Source: Enterobacter sp. CC120223-11
GTDB lineage: Bacteria; Pseudomonadota; Gammaproteobacteria; Enterobacterales; Enterobacteriaceae
Length of the DNA: 64,000 nt
Assembly: GCF_900215375.1 (NCBI RefSeq)
Contig: NZ_OBEF01000010.1
Location: 1 to 64,000, forward strand
Direction: 5' to 3'
Position numbers and translations under genes: made by a program. Shown one piece after another: positions 35,685 through 46,474 of the stretch (position 1 is the stretch's first letter; the number at the start of each line of letters is the position of its first letter). The notes beneath the pieces were generated by a model, which did not search any database, was not told the origin of the DNA, and saw only the letters and a program-made list of their open reading frames with translations.

Positions 35685-36668
35685 ATGTTTGAAGCCCCGA
35701 AAGTGAAAAAAGTCTCGGTGGTGATCCCCGTTTATAACGAACAGGAGAGCCTGCCAGAGCTGATTCGCCGCACCGACGCGGCCTGCGCCACGCTTAACCG
35801 TGACTATGAAATTCTGCTGGTGGACGACGGCAGCAGCGATGACTCCGCCCGCATGCTGGTTCTGGCTGCTGAAGCGCCGGGTAGCCACATCGTGGCGGTG
35901 CTGCTGAACCGCAACTACGGTCAACACTCGGCGATTATGGCCGGGTTCAGCCACGTCACCGGCGACCTGATCATTACGCTGGATGCCGACCTGCAAAACC
36001 CGCCGGAAGAGATCCCGCGGCTGGTTGAGAAAGCCGATGAAGGCTACGACGTGGTCGGCACCGTGCGCCAGAATCGTCAGGACAGCATCTTCCGTAAGTC
36101 TGCGTCGAAGATGATCAATCGCCTGATCCAGCGCACCACCGGCAAAGCGATGGGCGATTACGGCTGCATGCTGCGCGCCTATCGTCGCCACATTGTTGAC
36201 GCGATGCTGAACTGCCACGAGCGCAGCACCTTTATTCCGATCCTCGCCAACACCTTTGCGCGCCGCGCGGTGGAAATCCCCGTGCTGCACGCCGAGCGCG
36301 AGTTCGGCGATTCCAAATACAGCTTTATGCGCCTCATCAACCTGATGTACGACCTGGTGACCTGCCTGACCACCACGCCGCTGCGCCTGCTGAGCGTAGT
36401 GGGCAGCGTGGTGGCGCTGGCGGGCTTCGCCTTTGCCATTCTGCTGGTGATTTTGCGCCTGGCGTTTGGCGCCGAGTGGGCGGGCGATGGCCTGTTCCTG
36501 CTGTTTGCGGTGCTGTTTATGTTTATCGGCGCACAGTTCGTCGGTATGGGGCTTCTTGGGGAGTACATCGGGCGTATCTATAACGACGTCCGCGCCCGTC
36601 CCCGCTACTTTATTCAACGTGTTGTCCGTCAGGAAGGCCTGGCGACTGAAGAGGAAAATCGTTCATGA
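35685..36668 (+). CDS. arnC: Undecaprenyl-phosphate 4-deoxy-4-formamido-L-arabinose transferase
   Basis: A 327-residue GT2 glycosyltransferase moving L-Ara4-formyl-N from UDP to undecaprenyl phosphate on the cytoplasmic face. It shows [17 protein letters not shown] at the N-terminus, the DDGSSD and [10 protein letters not shown] metal/nucleotide motifs, and two C-terminal membrane helices (about 235-260 and 270-292). The ATG at 35685 follows the arnB stop by one base and gives the E. coli N-terminus [11 protein letters not shown]; the open frame starts earlier, at 35631, inside arnB. Confidence 0.96.
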   Translation: MFEAPKVKKVSVVIPVYNEQESLPELIRRTDAACATLNRDYEILLVDDGSSDDSARMLVLAAEAPGSHIVAVLLNRNYGQHSAIMAGFSHVTGDLIITLDADLQNPPEEIPRLVEKADEGYDVVGTVRQNRQDSIFRKSASKMINRLIQRTTGKAMGDYGCMLRAYRRHIVDAMLNCHERSTFIPILANTFARRAVEIPVLHAEREFGDSKYSFMRLINLMYDLVTCLTTTPLRLLSVVGSVVALAGFAFAILLVILRLAFGAEWAGDGLFLLFAVLFMFIGAQFVGMGLLGEYIGRIYNDVRARPRYFIQRVVRQEGLATEEENRS

Positions 36669-38647
36669 AAGCTGTCGTCTTTGCCTATCACGATATGGGT
36701 TGCACAGGTATTCAGGCCTTACTGGACGCCGGATATGAGATTTCGGCCATCTTTACCCATCCGGATACCGCCGGTGAAAATCACTTCTTTGGATCGGTGG
36801 CGCGCCTCGCCGCTGAGCAGGGGATTACCGTGTACGCGCCGGAGGATGTGAATCACCCGCTGTGGGTCGATCGCATTCGCGAGATGAACCCGGACATGAT
36901 TTTCTCCTTCTACTATCGCAACCTGCTGAGCGACGCGATTGTGAGCCTCGCGCGTCACGGTGCCTTCAACCTGCACGGTTCTCTGCTGCCGAAATACCGT
37001 GGCCGTGCGCCGCTGAACTGGGTGCTGGCGAACGGTGAAAAAGAAACCGGCGTTACGCTGCATCGCATGATCAATCGCGCCGATGCTGGCAACATTGTGG
37101 CGCAGGCAACTGTCGCCATTGACGAAAACGACGTTGCGCTGACGCTGCACCGTAAACTCTGTACTTCTGCACAATCTTTGCTGCGCGATGCGCTGCCACT
37201 GATCGCCACAGGCAAAACCACGGAAACCGTGCAGGACGAAAGCCAGGCGAGCGTTGTAGGCCGTCGAACGCCGGAAGACGGTCGTCTTATCTGGGAGCAG
37301 CCTGCTGAAACCCTGCACAACCTGGTACGCGCGGTGTCCGATCCTTGGCCAGGCGCATTTAGCTTTGTCGGCACCAATAAATTTATCGTCTGGAAATCCC
37401 GCGTGCGTCACGACGTGGCGGCGGCGAAGCCGGGCACGGTGATTTCTGCCTCTCCACTTATCGTTGCCTGCGGGAGCGGCGCGCTTGAAATCGTCACCGG
37501 CCAGAGCGACAAAGGCGTTTACATGCAGGGCACTCAGCTTGCACAGGCGCTGGGTCTGGTTACCGGCGCGCTGCTGTCGAGCTATCCTTTCGTGGCGGTG
37601 AAGCGTCGGACCCGCGTGCTTATCCTTGGCGTGAACGGCTTTATCGGCAACCATCTGACGGAGCGTCTGCTGAAAGACGACAACTACGAAATCTACGGCC
37701 TGGATATCGGCTCTGACGCCATCAGCCGCTTCCTCGATAATCCGCGCTTCCACTTTGTTGAAGGTGACATCAGCATTCACTCCGAGTGGATCGAATACCA
37801 CATCAAGAAGTGCGACGTGGTTCTGCCGCTGGTGGCAATTGCTACCCCAATTGAATACACCCGCAACCCGCTGCGCGTGTTCGAACTCGACTTCGAAGAG
37901 AACCTGAAGATCATCCGCGACTGCGTGAAGTACAACAAACGCATCATCTTCCCGTCGACTTCCGAAGTGTACGGCATGTGCACCGACAAAAACTTCGACG
38001 AAGACAATTCGAACCTGGTCGTCGGGCCAATCAACAAACAGCGCTGGATTTACTCCGTCTCCAAGCAGCTGCTGGACCGCGTTATCTGGGCTTACGGCGA
38101 TAAAGAAGGGCTGAAATTTACCCTGTTCCGTCCGTTCAACTGGATGGGACCGCGTCTGGACAGCCTCAATTCTGCGCGTATCGGCAGCTCACGTGCGATT
38201 ACGCAGCTGATCCTGAACCTGGTGGAAGGCTCGCCAATCAAGCTGATTGAAGGCGGCAAACAGAAGCGCTGCTTCACCGACATCAGCGACGGTATCGAGG
38301 CGCTGTTCCGCATCATTGAGAACAAAGAAGGCCGCTGCGACGGGCAGATCGTCAACATCGGCAACCCGGACAACGAAGCGAGCATCAAAGAGCTGGCCGA
38401 AATGCTGCTTGACTGCTTCGAGCGTCATCCGCTGCGTAACCAGTTCCCTCCGTTTGCGGGCTTCCGCGACGTGGAGAGCAGCGACTATTATGGCAAAGGT
38501 TACCAGGACGTTGAGCACCGCAAGCCGAGCATTCGCAACGCAAAACGCTGCCTCGACTGGCAGCCGACGGTGGAAATGCAGCAGACCGTCGAAGAGACGC
38601 TGGACTTCTTCCTGCGCACGGTTGAGTTAACGGAAACCCAAAAATGA
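36665..38647 (+). CDS. arnA: Bifunctional UDP-Ara4N formyltransferase / UDP-glucuronate decarboxylase
   Basis: A 660-residue two-domain enzyme. The N-terminal 10-formyl-THF-dependent formyltransferase (residues 1-300; [19 protein letters not shown] contains the catalytic histidine) formylates UDP-L-Ara4N. The C-terminal SDR domain (from about 315; [28 protein letters not shown]) oxidatively decarboxylates UDP-glucuronate. Both active sites look intact. It overlaps the arnC stop by 4 bp (ATGA) and the arnD start likewise. Confidence 0.97.
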   Translation: MKAVVFAYHDMGCTGIQALLDAGYEISAIFTHPDTAGENHFFGSVARLAAEQGITVYAPEDVNHPLWVDRIREMNPDMIFSFYYRNLLSDAIVSLARHGAFNLHGSLLPKYRGRAPLNWVLANGEKETGVTLHRMINRADAGNIVAQATVAIDENDVALTLHRKLCTSAQSLLRDALPLIATGKTTETVQDESQASVVGRRTPEDGRLIWEQPAETLHNLVRAVSDPWPGAFSFVGTNKFIVWKSRVRHDVAAAKPGTVISASPLIVACGSGALEIVTGQSDKGVYMQGTQLAQALGLVTGALLSSYPFVAVKRRTRVLILGVNGFIGNHLTERLLKDDNYEIYGLDIGSDAISRFLDNPRFHFVEGDISIHSEWIEYHIKKCDVVLPLVAIATPIEYTRNPLRVFELDFEENLKIIRDCVKYNKRIIFPSTSEVYGMCTDKNFDEDNSNLVVGPINKQRWIYSVSKQLLDRVIWAYGDKEGLKFTLFRPFNWMGPRLDSLNSARIGSSRAITQLILNLVEGSPIKLIEGGKQKRCFTDISDGIEALFRIIENKEGRCDGQIVNIGNPDNEASIKELAEMLLDCFERHPLRNQFPPFAGFRDVESSDYYGKGYQDVEHRKPSIRNAKRCLDWQPTVEMQQTVEETLDFFLRTVELTETQK

Positions 38648-39540
38648 TGAGAAAAGTTGGCTTACGCGTGGATGTGGACACCTTTCGCGGCACCCGCGAA
38701 GGCGTACCGCGCCTGCTGGAGACTCTCCAGAAGCACGATATTCAGGCCAGCTTCTTTTTCAGCGTCGGACCGGACAACATGGGGCGTCATCTGTGGCGCC
38801 TGCTGAAGCCGAAATTTCTGTGGAAGATGCTGCGCTCGCGCGCGGCATCGCTTTATGGCTGGGATATTCTGCTGGCGGGCACTGCCTGGCCGGGAAAAAT
38901 CATCGGCGAAGCCAATGCAGAGATTATCCGCGCCACCGCGCAGGCGCATGAGGTCGGGCTGCATGCCTGGGATCATCACCGCTGGCAGATGTGGAGCGGC
39001 GTATGGGATCAGCCGCGGCTTGAGGCAGAAATCGCCCAGGGTTTGCAGGCGCTGGAAACCATCATCGGCTCGACCGTTACCTGTTCCGCCGTGGCCGGCT
39101 GGCGGGCGGATGAGCGGGTTGTCCGGGCGAAAGAAGGCTTTGAGTTTCTCTACAACAGCGACTGTCGCGGCACACGCCCGTTCCTGCCGGTGCTGGGTGA
39201 AGGCATTACCGGCACGGTACAAATTCCGGTTACTCTGCCAACCTGGGACGAAGCGGTGGGCAGCAGCGTCAGCACCGAAGGGTTTAACGACTGGCTGATT
39301 GAGCGTATCCATAAAGATAAGGGCGTGCCTGTCTATACCATTCACGCCGAAGTGGAAGGGATCGTGGGCGCGGAGCAGTTTGACAAGCTGTTACGGCAGG
39401 CGGCAGAAGAGGGCATCACCTTTTGCCCGCTGAGCCAGCTTCTGCCGGATGACTTCAGCACGCTACCTAAAGGGAGCGTGGTGCGCGGTGAGCTGACGGG
39501 CCGCGAAGGCTGGTTAGGACAAGAACACTTATTGGGTTAA
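38644..39540 (+). CDS. arnD: 4-deoxy-4-formamido-L-arabinose-phosphoundecaprenol deformylase
   Basis: A 298-residue NodB/polysaccharide-deacetylase-family enzyme that removes the formyl group from the undecaprenyl-linked sugar. The N-terminal [20 protein letters not shown] carries the metal-binding aspartate, and [11 protein letters not shown] the histidines. The start overlaps the arnA stop (ATGA); a second ATG one codon on (MRKVGLRVD) is equally possible. arnT starts 6 bp after its stop. Confidence 0.95.
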   Translation: MMRKVGLRVDVDTFRGTREGVPRLLETLQKHDIQASFFFSVGPDNMGRHLWRLLKPKFLWKMLRSRAASLYGWDILLAGTAWPGKIIGEANAEIIRATAQAHEVGLHAWDHHRWQMWSGVWDQPRLEAEIAQGLQALETIIGSTVTCSAVAGWRADERVVRAKEGFEFLYNSDCRGTRPFLPVLGEGITGTVQIPVTLPTWDEAVGSSVSTEGFNDWLIERIHKDKGVPVYTIHAEVEGIVGAEQFDKLLRQAAEEGITFCPLSQLLPDDFSTLPKGSVVRGELTGREGWLGQEHLLG

Positions 39541-39545
39541 AACTA

Positions 39546-41201
39546 ATGAAATCCCTACGTTTAAGCGCTTCTTTGCTGTTTCTGTTTGTTCTCTATTACA
39601 TCGTTCCTCTGAATTTCCGCCTGCTGTGGCAGCCCGATGAAACCCGCTACGCGGAGATCAGCCGCGAAATGCTGGCCACCGGCGACTGGATTGTGCCGCA
39701 TTTTCTTGGCCTGCGTTACTTTGAAAAACCCATTGCCGGATACTGGTTTAACAGCATCGGGCAGTGGCTCTTTGGTCATACCAATTTTTCTGTGCGCTTT
39801 GGTGTGGTCTTTTCCACCGCCTGTACCGCGCTGCTGGTGGGCTGGCTGGCGTGGAAGCTGTGGCAGGATAAGCGCACCGCTATTCTTTCGGTGGTCATTT
39901 TCCTCACCGCTTTCCTGGTCTACGGCATTGGCACTTACGCGGTGCTCGACCCGATGATTGCCCTGTGGCTGATGCTGGCCATGTGCAGCTTCTGGGGGGC
40001 GTCTCAGGCGAAGACCCGCGGCGGCAAACTCGGCGGTTACGTGCTGCTCGGTGTTGCCTGCGGTATGGGTGTGATGACCAAAGGCTTTCTTGCGCTGGCG
40101 GTGCCGGTGATTGGCGTGCTGCCCTGGGTTATTGTCCAGAAACGCTGGAAAGAAGTGCTGCTTTGGGGTTGGGTTGCCATCGTCGTATGCGTACTGACGG
40201 TGCTGCCGTGGGGCCTGGCGATTGCCAATCGTGAACCGGATTTCTGGCGTTACTTCTTCTGGGTGGAGCACGTCCAGCGCTTTGCGCAGAGCGATGCACA
40301 GCACAAGGCGCCATTCTGGTACTACATTCCGTTCCTGATCGCAGGCAGCCTGCCGTGGCTGGCGCTGCTGCCGGGTGCGCTGAAAAAAGGCTGGCAGGAG
40401 CGTGATGCGCAGCGTAGCACTTTCTATTTGCTGAGCTGGGTGGTAATGCCGTTCCTGTTCTTCAGTATTGCGAAAGGAAAGCTGCCGACCTACATCCTGC
40501 CATGCTTTGCGCCGCTGGCGATCCTGATGGCGCGCTATGCGGTAGAAGCGGCTGAAAAGGGCGCGAAGGCGCTGCGAGTGAATGGGTTTATCAACATTGG
40601 CTTCGGTCTGATCGGGCTGGTGGCAGTGCTGGTGGTTTCGCCGTGGGGCCCGATGCACAAGCCTGTCTGGAACAGCATTGAGCTCTACAAGTGCCTGCTG
40701 GCGGCGGTGGCGTTTGCCGCCTGGGCGCTGGTGGGATGGCTGTCGATTCGCGACGGCGTGAAGCGCTGGGCGCTGGCCGCCTGCTGCCCACTCGGTATCG
40801 CTCTTCTGGTCGGGTTTGCTATTCCGGATAAGGTCATCGACAGCAAGCAGCCGCAGTTCATCACCGATATCGTCAGCGAACAGCTGACGCCAAGTCGCTA
40901 CGTGCTCACCAACGGCGTGGGCGTGGCTGCCGGGCTTGCGTGGGAGCTGAAGCGCAGCGACATTATCATGTTCCGTCAGCAGGGCGAGCTGAAGTACGGA
41001 CTGGCCTATCCTGATGCTCAGGGGCGCTTTATCGACAGTGATGCGTTTGACGGCTGGCTGGCCGCGCACCGTGCCGAAGGCCCGATTTCGCTGGTGCTAC
41101 AGTTAAACAAAGGACAAACGCTGGAGGACCTTGGCTTGCCGAAACCCGATAACGTTTATGCAATGAGTCGGATGGTCTTCGTGCAGTACCTGCCGAAATG
41201 A
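39546..41201 (+). CDS. arnT: Lipid A L-Ara4N transferase
   Basis: A 551-residue GT83 membrane transferase that moves L-Ara4N from undecaprenyl phosphate to lipid A on the periplasmic side of the inner membrane. About 12-13 hydrophobic segments. The periplasmic loop [23 protein letters not shown] near residue 35 is the conserved substrate loop of this family (PMT-like DE motif). It overlaps arnE by 4 bp. Confidence 0.96.
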   Translation: MKSLRLSASLLFLFVLYYIVPLNFRLLWQPDETRYAEISREMLATGDWIVPHFLGLRYFEKPIAGYWFNSIGQWLFGHTNFSVRFGVVFSTACTALLVGWLAWKLWQDKRTAILSVVIFLTAFLVYGIGTYAVLDPMIALWLMLAMCSFWGASQAKTRGGKLGGYVLLGVACGMGVMTKGFLALAVPVIGVLPWVIVQKRWKEVLLWGWVAIVVCVLTVLPWGLAIANREPDFWRYFFWVEHVQRFAQSDAQHKAPFWYYIPFLIAGSLPWLALLPGALKKGWQERDAQRSTFYLLSWVVMPFLFFSIAKGKLPTYILPCFAPLAILMARYAVEAAEKGAKALRVNGFINIGFGLIGLVAVLVVSPWGPMHKPVWNSIELYKCLLAAVAFAAWALVGWLSIRDGVKRWALAACCPLGIALLVGFAIPDKVIDSKQPQFITDIVSEQLTPSRYVLTNGVGVAAGLAWELKRSDIIMFRQQGELKYGLAYPDAQGRFIDSDAFDGWLAAHRAEGPISLVLQLNKGQTLEDLGLPKPDNVYAMSRMVFVQYLPK

Positions 41202-41536
41202 TCACCGCGCTCTCGCTGCTGCTGGCCAGCCTGCTGAGCTGTGCCGGGCAGCTGTGCCAAAAGCAGGCCACCCGCCCGGCGAAAAACGGGCGGCGAGGGC
41301 AGCATATTGGCTTATGGCTGGGGCTGGCTTTGCTCACGCTTGGCGGCGGGATGGCGCTCTGGTTGGTGGTGCTGCAACGCCTGCCCGTCAGCATCGCCTA
41401 CCCGATGCTGAGCCTGAATTTTGTCTGGGTGACGCTGGCGGCCAAATTTATCTGGAAAGAGCCGGTATCGCGCCGCCACTGGCTGGGCGTGAGCCTGATT
41501 ATTATCGGTATTATCGTGCTCGGAGGGAGCCACTGA
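41198..41536 (+). CDS. arnE: L-Ara4N-phosphoundecaprenol flippase subunit ArnE
   Basis: A 112-residue small-multidrug-resistance/EamA-type membrane protein with four hydrophobic helices. With ArnF it flips the lipid-linked sugar to the periplasmic face. The ATG overlaps the arnT stop (ATGA). The central motif [32 protein letters not shown] is typical. Confidence 0.93.
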   Translation: MITALSLLLASLLSCAGQLCQKQATRPAKNGRRGQHIGLWLGLALLTLGGGMALWLVVLQRLPVSIAYPMLSLNFVWVTLAAKFIWKEPVSRRHWLGVSLIIIGIIVLGGSH

Positions 41537-41907
41537 TGGGCGTTGTTCTGGCGTTACTCAGCGTGATACTGGTGAGCGTGGCGCAGCTGCTGTTGCGTTC
41601 CGCGATGATGGCGCTGCCGCCGGTCGGAGACGTTGCCGCACTGTTCTGGCATCTCATTCAGCTTCAGGCGGGCACAGGTTCGCTGTTTCTGGGGCTGTGC
41701 GGCTATGTCGCTTCCATGGCGTGCTGGTTTTTTGCCCTAAAGCGCCTTCCACTGGCAAAAGCGTATGCGCTGCTGAGCCTGAGCTATATCACCGTCTGGG
41801 GCATGGCGCTGGCATTTCAGAACGAGGCATTTTCCTGGCAAGGGCTCGCGGGCGTGCTGCTGGTGATGGCCGGCGTGATGACCATTTTTGCCCCGGTGCG
41901 GCGATAG
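41536..41907 (+). CDS. arnF: L-Ara4N-phosphoundecaprenol flippase subunit ArnF
   Basis: A 123-residue partner of ArnE with four helices and the motif KRLPLAKAYALLSLSYITVW. The ATG at 41536 shares one base with the arnE stop (TGATG); a longer open frame begins at 41254 inside arnE but is out of place. Last gene of the arn operon, followed 15 bp later by a strong bidirectional terminator shared with rpoH. Confidence 0.93.
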   Translation: MGVVLALLSVILVSVAQLLLRSAMMALPPVGDVAALFWHLIQLQAGTGSLFLGLCGYVASMACWFFALKRLPLAKAYALLSLSYITVWGMALAFQNEAFSWQGLAGVLLVMAGVMTIFAPVRR

Positions 41908-41922
41908 CAGAATTCAGAAACT

Positions 41923-41949
41923 AAAAAGGCAGCCAGTGGCTGCCTTTTT
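41923..41949. terminator. Bidirectional terminator between arnF and rpoH
   Basis: AAAAAGGCAGCCA-GT-GGCTGCCTTTTT: a perfect G+C-rich stem with a T-run on both strands between the convergent genes. Confidence 0.93.
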
Positions 41950-41970
41950 CATGTTTGCGTCAGGAGAAGC

Positions 41971-42825
41971 TTAGGCTTCGATCGCCATACGCAGTTTTTT
42001 CATCGCGTTCTTTTCAAGCTGACGGACACGCTCGGCAGATACGCCATAGCGGTCGGCCAGTTCCTGCAGGGTGGACTTGTTGTCTTCGTCCAGCCAGCGG
42101 GCTCGGATGATGTCCTGGCTACGCTCGTCCAGGCCTTCCATCGCATGCGTCAGCTTGTTGGCCGCCTGATCTTCCCAGTTATCGTCTTCAATGCTTTCAG
42201 CAAAGTTAGAAGACTTATCCTGCAGATAGAGCACAGGGGCAACGGTATTGCTTTCCGAATCGTCGTCGGAAGACATATCGAACGCCATGTCCTGGGCGGA
42301 CATTCGCGATTCCATCTCACGCACGTCTTTGCTGGAAACGCCCAGCTCGCGCGCTACCATCTCAACTTCGTCCTGATTGAACCAGCCCAGACGCTGCTTG
42401 GTTTTACGCAGGTTAAAGAACAGCTTACGCTGTGCTTTAGTGGTCGCGACTTTCACAATACGCCAGTTACGCAGAACGTATTCGTGAATTTCGGCTTTGA
42501 TCCAGTGTACGGCGAAGGAGACCAGACGCACGCCCACTTCCGGGTTGAAGCGACGCACGGCTTTCATCAGGCCGATATTACCTTCCTGAATCAAATCCGC
42601 CTGCGGCAGGCCGTAGCCCGAGTAGTTACGAGCAACGTGAACAACAAAGCGCAGGTGAGACAGGATCAGCGTTTTCGCTGCTTCCAGATCGCCCTGGTAA
42701 TGCAGCTTCTCCGCCAGTGCCCGCTCTTCATCAGCCGACAACATCGGCCATGCGTTTGCCGCCCGGATGTAAGAATCCAGATTGCCAACAGGGGCTAAAG
42801 CTAAAGTTTGCATGTCTTTGGTCAT
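41971..42825 (-). CDS. rpoH: RNA polymerase heat-shock sigma factor (sigma-32)
   Basis: A 284-residue sigma-70-family factor. Region 2 contains [45 protein letters not shown]. The RpoH box used for core binding and FtsH control is [18 protein letters not shown]. Region 4 is [28 protein letters not shown]. It directs heat-shock promoters such as the one seen before prlC. AGAGGA precedes the ATG. Upstream lie a sigma-E-type promoter and a DnaA box in the same arrangement as E. coli. Translation control by an RNA thermometer in the 5' coding region is established in E. coli; I did not fold it here. Confidence 0.97.
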   Translation of the reverse strand: MTKDMQTLALAPVGNLDSYIRAANAWPMLSADEERALAEKLHYQGDLEAAKTLILSHLRFVVHVARNYSGYGLPQADLIQEGNIGLMKAVRRFNPEVGVRLVSFAVHWIKAEIHEYVLRNWRIVKVATTKAQRKLFFNLRKTKQRLGWFNQDEVEMVARELGVSSKDVREMESRMSAQDMAFDMSSDDDSESNTVAPVLYLQDKSSNFAESIEDDNWEDQAANKLTHAMEGLDERSQDIIRARWLDEDNKSTLQELADRYGVSAERVRQLEKNAMKKLRMAIEA

Positions 42826-42923
42826 TCAAATCCTCTCAATTCTTTCTCTTCTGCTGCTTCGTCCCTCTAAGAGGCAACAAGCATGCCAGAAATTTTGAGC
42901 AACGAGATTAGCACTCACTCTTT

Positions 42924-42952
42924 TATCAGACAGTGATGTTATCCACAAGTTC
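42924..42952 (-). promoter_or_regulatory. Sigma-E type promoter (P3-like) of rpoH
   Basis: On the minus strand: GAACTT (42952-42947), 16-bp spacer, TCTGATA (42930-42924). This is the E. coli rpoH P3 arrangement recognised by sigma-E, about 100 bp upstream of the coding start. Confidence 0.8.
42939..42947. promoter_or_regulatory. DnaA box in the rpoH promoter
   Basis: TTATCCACA is a perfect consensus DnaA box and overlaps the spacer and -35 of the sigma-E-type promoter. DnaA is known to repress rpoH P3/P4 in E. coli. Confidence 0.7.
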
Positions 42953-43091
42953 CATGCAACGCTGTGAATAGATTACGCACAAAATGTGACACCACGATGA
43001 TATGACTTGAGGGCAGGGAAGGCAGAAGGTTTTGAAGCTCTCCCTGCGAACAGGAAATCTTGCAGCAGGGAGAGAGTATATCAGAGTTTTT

Positions 43092-44150
43092 TTATTCCGG
43101 CGTAAAGTGGCGTAAATGTTGAACCGTGGCAAGCCAGGCGGCCACCCAGCCAATCATCGAGCAGACAATCAGCATCAGCAAGCACTCATCAAAGCCTAAT
43201 CCGCTGAGTTCAAACTGGGTCCCGAACACTTTGGCCACTTCCGTGACCGCCGACGACAGGCGCAGCACCAGAATTTCGGAAAGAATCAGCGATAAAAACG
43301 CGCCCGAAAAACCGAGCAGTGCGCCGCCGTAAAGGAACGGACGCAGAATGAAGCCGTCCGTTGCGCCAATGAGCTTTTGCACGTTAATGGTATCGCGACG
43401 GGCAAAGATGCTCAGGCGCACGCTGTTGCCGATGACGAGGAATACCGCCGCCACCATCAGCACGCCAATCATCGCCGCTACGCGGCCAACCAGCCCAGTG
43501 ATGGAAGAGAGACGGGCAAACCAGCTGTCGTCCATGCGCACTTCGTCAACGCCCTGGATGCGTGACACGCGGTCGCGCAGCGTGTTCAGAGAATCTGTGC
43601 CCTGGAAATCAAGTTTCGGGATGACGATAGCCACCGCTGGCAGAGGGTTCTCTTCCAGCATATCCAGCGCGCCGCCGAAGCCCGACCAGTTGCGGAACTC
43701 GCCCAGCGCTTCATCGCGGGAGAGGTAATTCACCTTATCCACGCCCTGTTCCGCCTGAAGTTGCCCGACGACTTTCGCCGCCGCGTCATCATCCAGCGTT
43801 TTTTCCAGATAGACCGTAATTTGCGGCGACGGGTAATACTGCGAAGCCGCCGTGTTGACGTTCTTGTAAACCATATAGCAGACGCTCGGCAGCGTCAGGG
43901 AGATGGCAATCACCATCACGGTCAGGAAGGTCGCTATCGGTTTGCTTTTCAGATCCTGCAACGCGCCGTGGAACGCATAGCGCACCTGCTCGTTAAAAAC
44001 GTTGGTTTTGCGGGAGTTTGGTTTAGGCGCGGCCTTCTGGCGCTTCGGCGCATTGCCGCCACTGTTTCCGCCGCCGCTCGCCGTGTTACGCAGCCGGTCA
44101 AAGCGGTTGCCGAACTGGCGAATGTGGTTCATCGCTTCGCGTTTATTCAC
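43092..44150 (-). CDS. ftsX: Cell-division protein FtsX
   Basis: A 352-residue inner-membrane permease-like subunit of FtsEX, which links ATP hydrolysis by FtsE to activation of periplasmic peptidoglycan hydrolases (via EnvC) at the septum. A cytoplasmic N-terminal region rich in basic residues is followed by TM1 near residue 78, a periplasmic domain and three C-terminal helices. The GTG at 44150 is chosen because it gives exactly the E. coli length and N-terminus (MNKR..NHIRQFG) and is better spaced from GGAGG than the ATG at 44153. It overlaps ftsE by a few bases. Confidence 0.93.
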   Translation of the reverse strand: MNKREAMNHIRQFGNRFDRLRNTASGGGNSGGNAPKRQKAAPKPNSRKTNVFNEQVRYAFHGALQDLKSKPIATFLTVMVIAISLTLPSVCYMVYKNVNTAASQYYPSPQITVYLEKTLDDDAAAKVVGQLQAEQGVDKVNYLSRDEALGEFRNWSGFGGALDMLEENPLPAVAIVIPKLDFQGTDSLNTLRDRVSRIQGVDEVRMDDSWFARLSSITGLVGRVAAMIGVLMVAAVFLVIGNSVRLSIFARRDTINVQKLIGATDGFILRPFLYGGALLGFSGAFLSLILSEILVLRLSSAVTEVAKVFGTQFELSGLGFDECLLMLIVCSMIGWVAAWLATVQHLRHFTPE

Positions 44151-44808
44151 CATAGCCTCCATGCAAATGACCGTCGCTCAGCGTCAGCATCCGGTATGAA
44201 CGGCTGGAAATCAGTCCCAGATCGTGAGTCGCCATCAGTACGGTGACGCCAACGCGGTTAAACTCTTCAAACAAGCGCAGAATGCCTTCCGACAGCGCTT
44301 CGTCGAGGTTACCGGTCGGTTCATCCGCCAGCAGCACGGCGGGTTTGTTGACCACCGCACGGGCGATGCCCACGCGCTGCTGTTCCCCCCCGGAAAGCTG
44401 AATCGGCAGATTTTTCGCTTTGTCGAGCAGCCCGACCTTATCCAGCGCCGCCGAAACGCGGCGACGAATGTCATCGTAGCTCGCGCCCGCAATGATAAGC
44501 GGGATAGCCACGTTATCGAACACGGTTCGGTCCATCAGCAGATGGTGATCCTGGAAAATCATGCCTATCTGACGACGCAGGAATGGCACTTCACGGTTTT
44601 TCAGGCGGCTGATGTCGTGGCCGCTGAACCAGATTTTCCCGGTGCTCGGGCGTTCGATGCCGCAAATGAGCTTGAGCAGGGTACTTTTCCCCGCGCCGGA
44701 GTGGCCGGTCAGAAAGGCCATCTCGCCCGGCTGCAGCTGGAAGTTAATCCCCTGCAGCGCTTGTCTCCCACCGAGATAGGCTTTGCTGACTTGTTCAAAG
44801 CGAATCAT
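44143..44808 (-). CDS. ftsE: Cell-division ATP-binding protein FtsE
   Basis: A 221-residue ABC ATPase. Walker A is GHSGAGKST (residues 35-43), signature [14 protein letters not shown], Walker B VLLADEP, and the H-loop MATHD. It partners with FtsX at the divisome. ftsY ends 2 bp upstream and ftsX overlaps the 3' end, so ftsY-ftsE-ftsX is one operon, as in E. coli. Confidence 0.96.
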   Translation of the reverse strand: MIRFEQVSKAYLGGRQALQGINFQLQPGEMAFLTGHSGAGKSTLLKLICGIERPSTGKIWFSGHDISRLKNREVPFLRRQIGMIFQDHHLLMDRTVFDNVAIPLIIAGASYDDIRRRVSAALDKVGLLDKAKNLPIQLSGGEQQRVGIARAVVNKPAVLLADEPTGNLDEALSEGILRLFEEFNRVGVTVLMATHDLGLISSRSYRMLTLSDGHLHGGYGE

Positions 44809-44810
44809 TG

Positions 44811-46328
44811 TTAATCCTCTCGGGCAAATAGTGCCTCAATAAAGTCGTCCGATTTAAACGGACGCAAATCTTCGATACGTTCGCCGACGCCAATGTAGCG
44901 GATCGGAATGCCGAACTGATCGGCCACCGAGAAGATAACGCCACCCTTGGCGGTCCCGTCCAGTTTAGTCAATGTAATGCCCGTCAGCCCGACGGCTTCG
45001 TGGAACAGTTTCGCCTGGCTGATGGCGTTCTGCCCGGTGCTAGCGTCAATCGTCAGCATAATTTCATGCGGCGCAGATTCGTCGAGCTTTTTCATCACGC
45101 GGACAATTTTCTTCAGCTCTTCCATCAGGTGCGATTTGTTCTGCAAGCGCCCTGCGGTATCGGCAATCAGCACGTCGACGTTACGCGCCTTAGCGGCCTG
45201 AATAGCATCGAAAATGACCGAGGCGGAATCCGCGCCCGTGTGCTGCGCAATCACCGGAATGTCGTTGCGCTGGCCCCACACCTGAAGCTGTTCCACCGCT
45301 GCGGCACGGAACGTATCGCCCGCGGCGAGCATCACAGATTTGCCCTGCTGCTCAAACTGACGCGCCAGCTTGCCGATGGTGGTGGTTTTACCCACGCCGT
45401 TGACGCCGACCATCAGGATAACGAACGGCGTTTTCCCTTCAATATTAAGCGGTTCGTCAACTTTCGCGAGGATATCGCCCATTTCATCTTTCAGCAGGCC
45501 GTACAGTGCTTCGGCATCGCGCAGCTGTTTGCGGCTCGCGCCTTCGGTCAGGCTGGCGATAATTTTACGGGTGGTTTCCACGCCGACGTCGGCAATCAGC
45601 AGCTGCTCTTCCAGCTCTTCAAACAGATCATCGTCAATTTTTTTGCCGCGGAAAAGACTGATAAATCCGGAACCCAGATTCTCTTTGGTTTTCAGCAGGC
45701 TGCGTTTGAGGCGGGCGAAGAAGCCCTCTTTGGTCGGCTTTTCCTGCTCCTGAACGACGACTTCTTCAGCAGGTTCTTCAGCCACTTCTTCCGCTTCGTC
45801 GACGGAGGCAAGCGCCTGAGCCTCAAGCTCTTCGTCAGTCAGTTCGTCTTCAGCGATCTCTTCCTGAGCCGCTTCGATATGGGCAACTGCCACTTCTTCT
45901 TCGATGACCGCCGCAGGTTCTTCTTCGACAATCTCTTCCGCCAGCGGCAGCGTTTCGTGTTCGATTTCTGCAACAGGTTCCGCTTCCGGCTGAGCTTCTT
46001 CCACAACTTCCGGCACGGCTTCGGCTTGCGGAGCCGCTTCTTCGATAACCTCAATAACAGGCTCTACGGGCTGCGGTTTTTCGCTTTCTGCGACCTCTTC
46101 GGTGACCTCAACCACGTCATCGGCGAAGGCTTCGACCTCTTCGTGACTGTGTGCGGTGGCTTCCGCTTCCGGCTCAGCGATGTGCTCAACGACTTCTTCG
46201 GCAACCGGCGCTACCGCCGTCTGCTCTGCGTCTGCGGCCTGCTGTTCAACGTCCTGCTGCGGCTGCTCCTGCTCTTTCTGACCGAAGCCAAGCCATGAGA
46301 AAAAGCCTTTCTTTTTGTTCTTTGCCAT
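44811..46328 (-). CDS. ftsY: Signal-recognition-particle receptor FtsY
   Basis: A 505-residue SRP GTPase that docks ribosome-SRP complexes at the membrane. The acidic A domain (residues about 20-200) is a low-complexity run of Glu/Ala/Val, longer than the E. coli protein by roughly eight residues. The NG domain has G1 GVNGVGKTT, G3 DTAGR and G4 TKLDGTAKGG. The ATG at 46328 gives the family N-terminus MAKxKKxGFFSWLGFGQKE; four upstream codons to 46340 are unlikely to be used. First gene of ftsYEX and divergent from rsmD. Confidence 0.96.
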   Translation of the reverse strand: MAKNKKKGFFSWLGFGQKEQEQPQQDVEQQAADAEQTAVAPVAEEVVEHIAEPEAEATAHSHEEVEAFADDVVEVTEEVAESEKPQPVEPVIEVIEEAAPQAEAVPEVVEEAQPEAEPVAEIEHETLPLAEEIVEEEPAAVIEEEVAVAHIEAAQEEIAEDELTDEELEAQALASVDEAEEVAEEPAEEVVVQEQEKPTKEGFFARLKRSLLKTKENLGSGFISLFRGKKIDDDLFEELEEQLLIADVGVETTRKIIASLTEGASRKQLRDAEALYGLLKDEMGDILAKVDEPLNIEGKTPFVILMVGVNGVGKTTTIGKLARQFEQQGKSVMLAAGDTFRAAAVEQLQVWGQRNDIPVIAQHTGADSASVIFDAIQAAKARNVDVLIADTAGRLQNKSHLMEELKKIVRVMKKLDESAPHEIMLTIDASTGQNAISQAKLFHEAVGLTGITLTKLDGTAKGGVIFSVADQFGIPIRYIGVGERIEDLRPFKSDDFIEALFARED

Positions 46329-46474
46329 CTGCGACCACACTCTTCGCTGTTGATTCCCGGCACCGCGTCACCGCTATGTACATGGAAGCTAAAAAAATGA
46401 TGAAATAGTCTATCACTTAACTTAACGCGCATCACCGCCTGGAAGCGTAATCCGGCATAGAGCAGAGCAAAGAG

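Noticed and set aside
36719-37801. 360-codon minus-strand frame opposite arnA
   Set aside because: Shadow of arnA in high-G+C coding DNA; no ribosome site.
39561-41069. 502-codon minus-strand frame opposite arnT
   Set aside because: Shadow of a well-supported membrane protein gene; Gln/His/Arg-rich with no domain.
45000-46298. 432-codon open frame on the plus strand opposite ftsY
   Set aside because: It lies entirely within ftsY; the composition (Phe/Arg/Asn-rich) is the mirror of the Glu-rich FtsY domain and matches no family.
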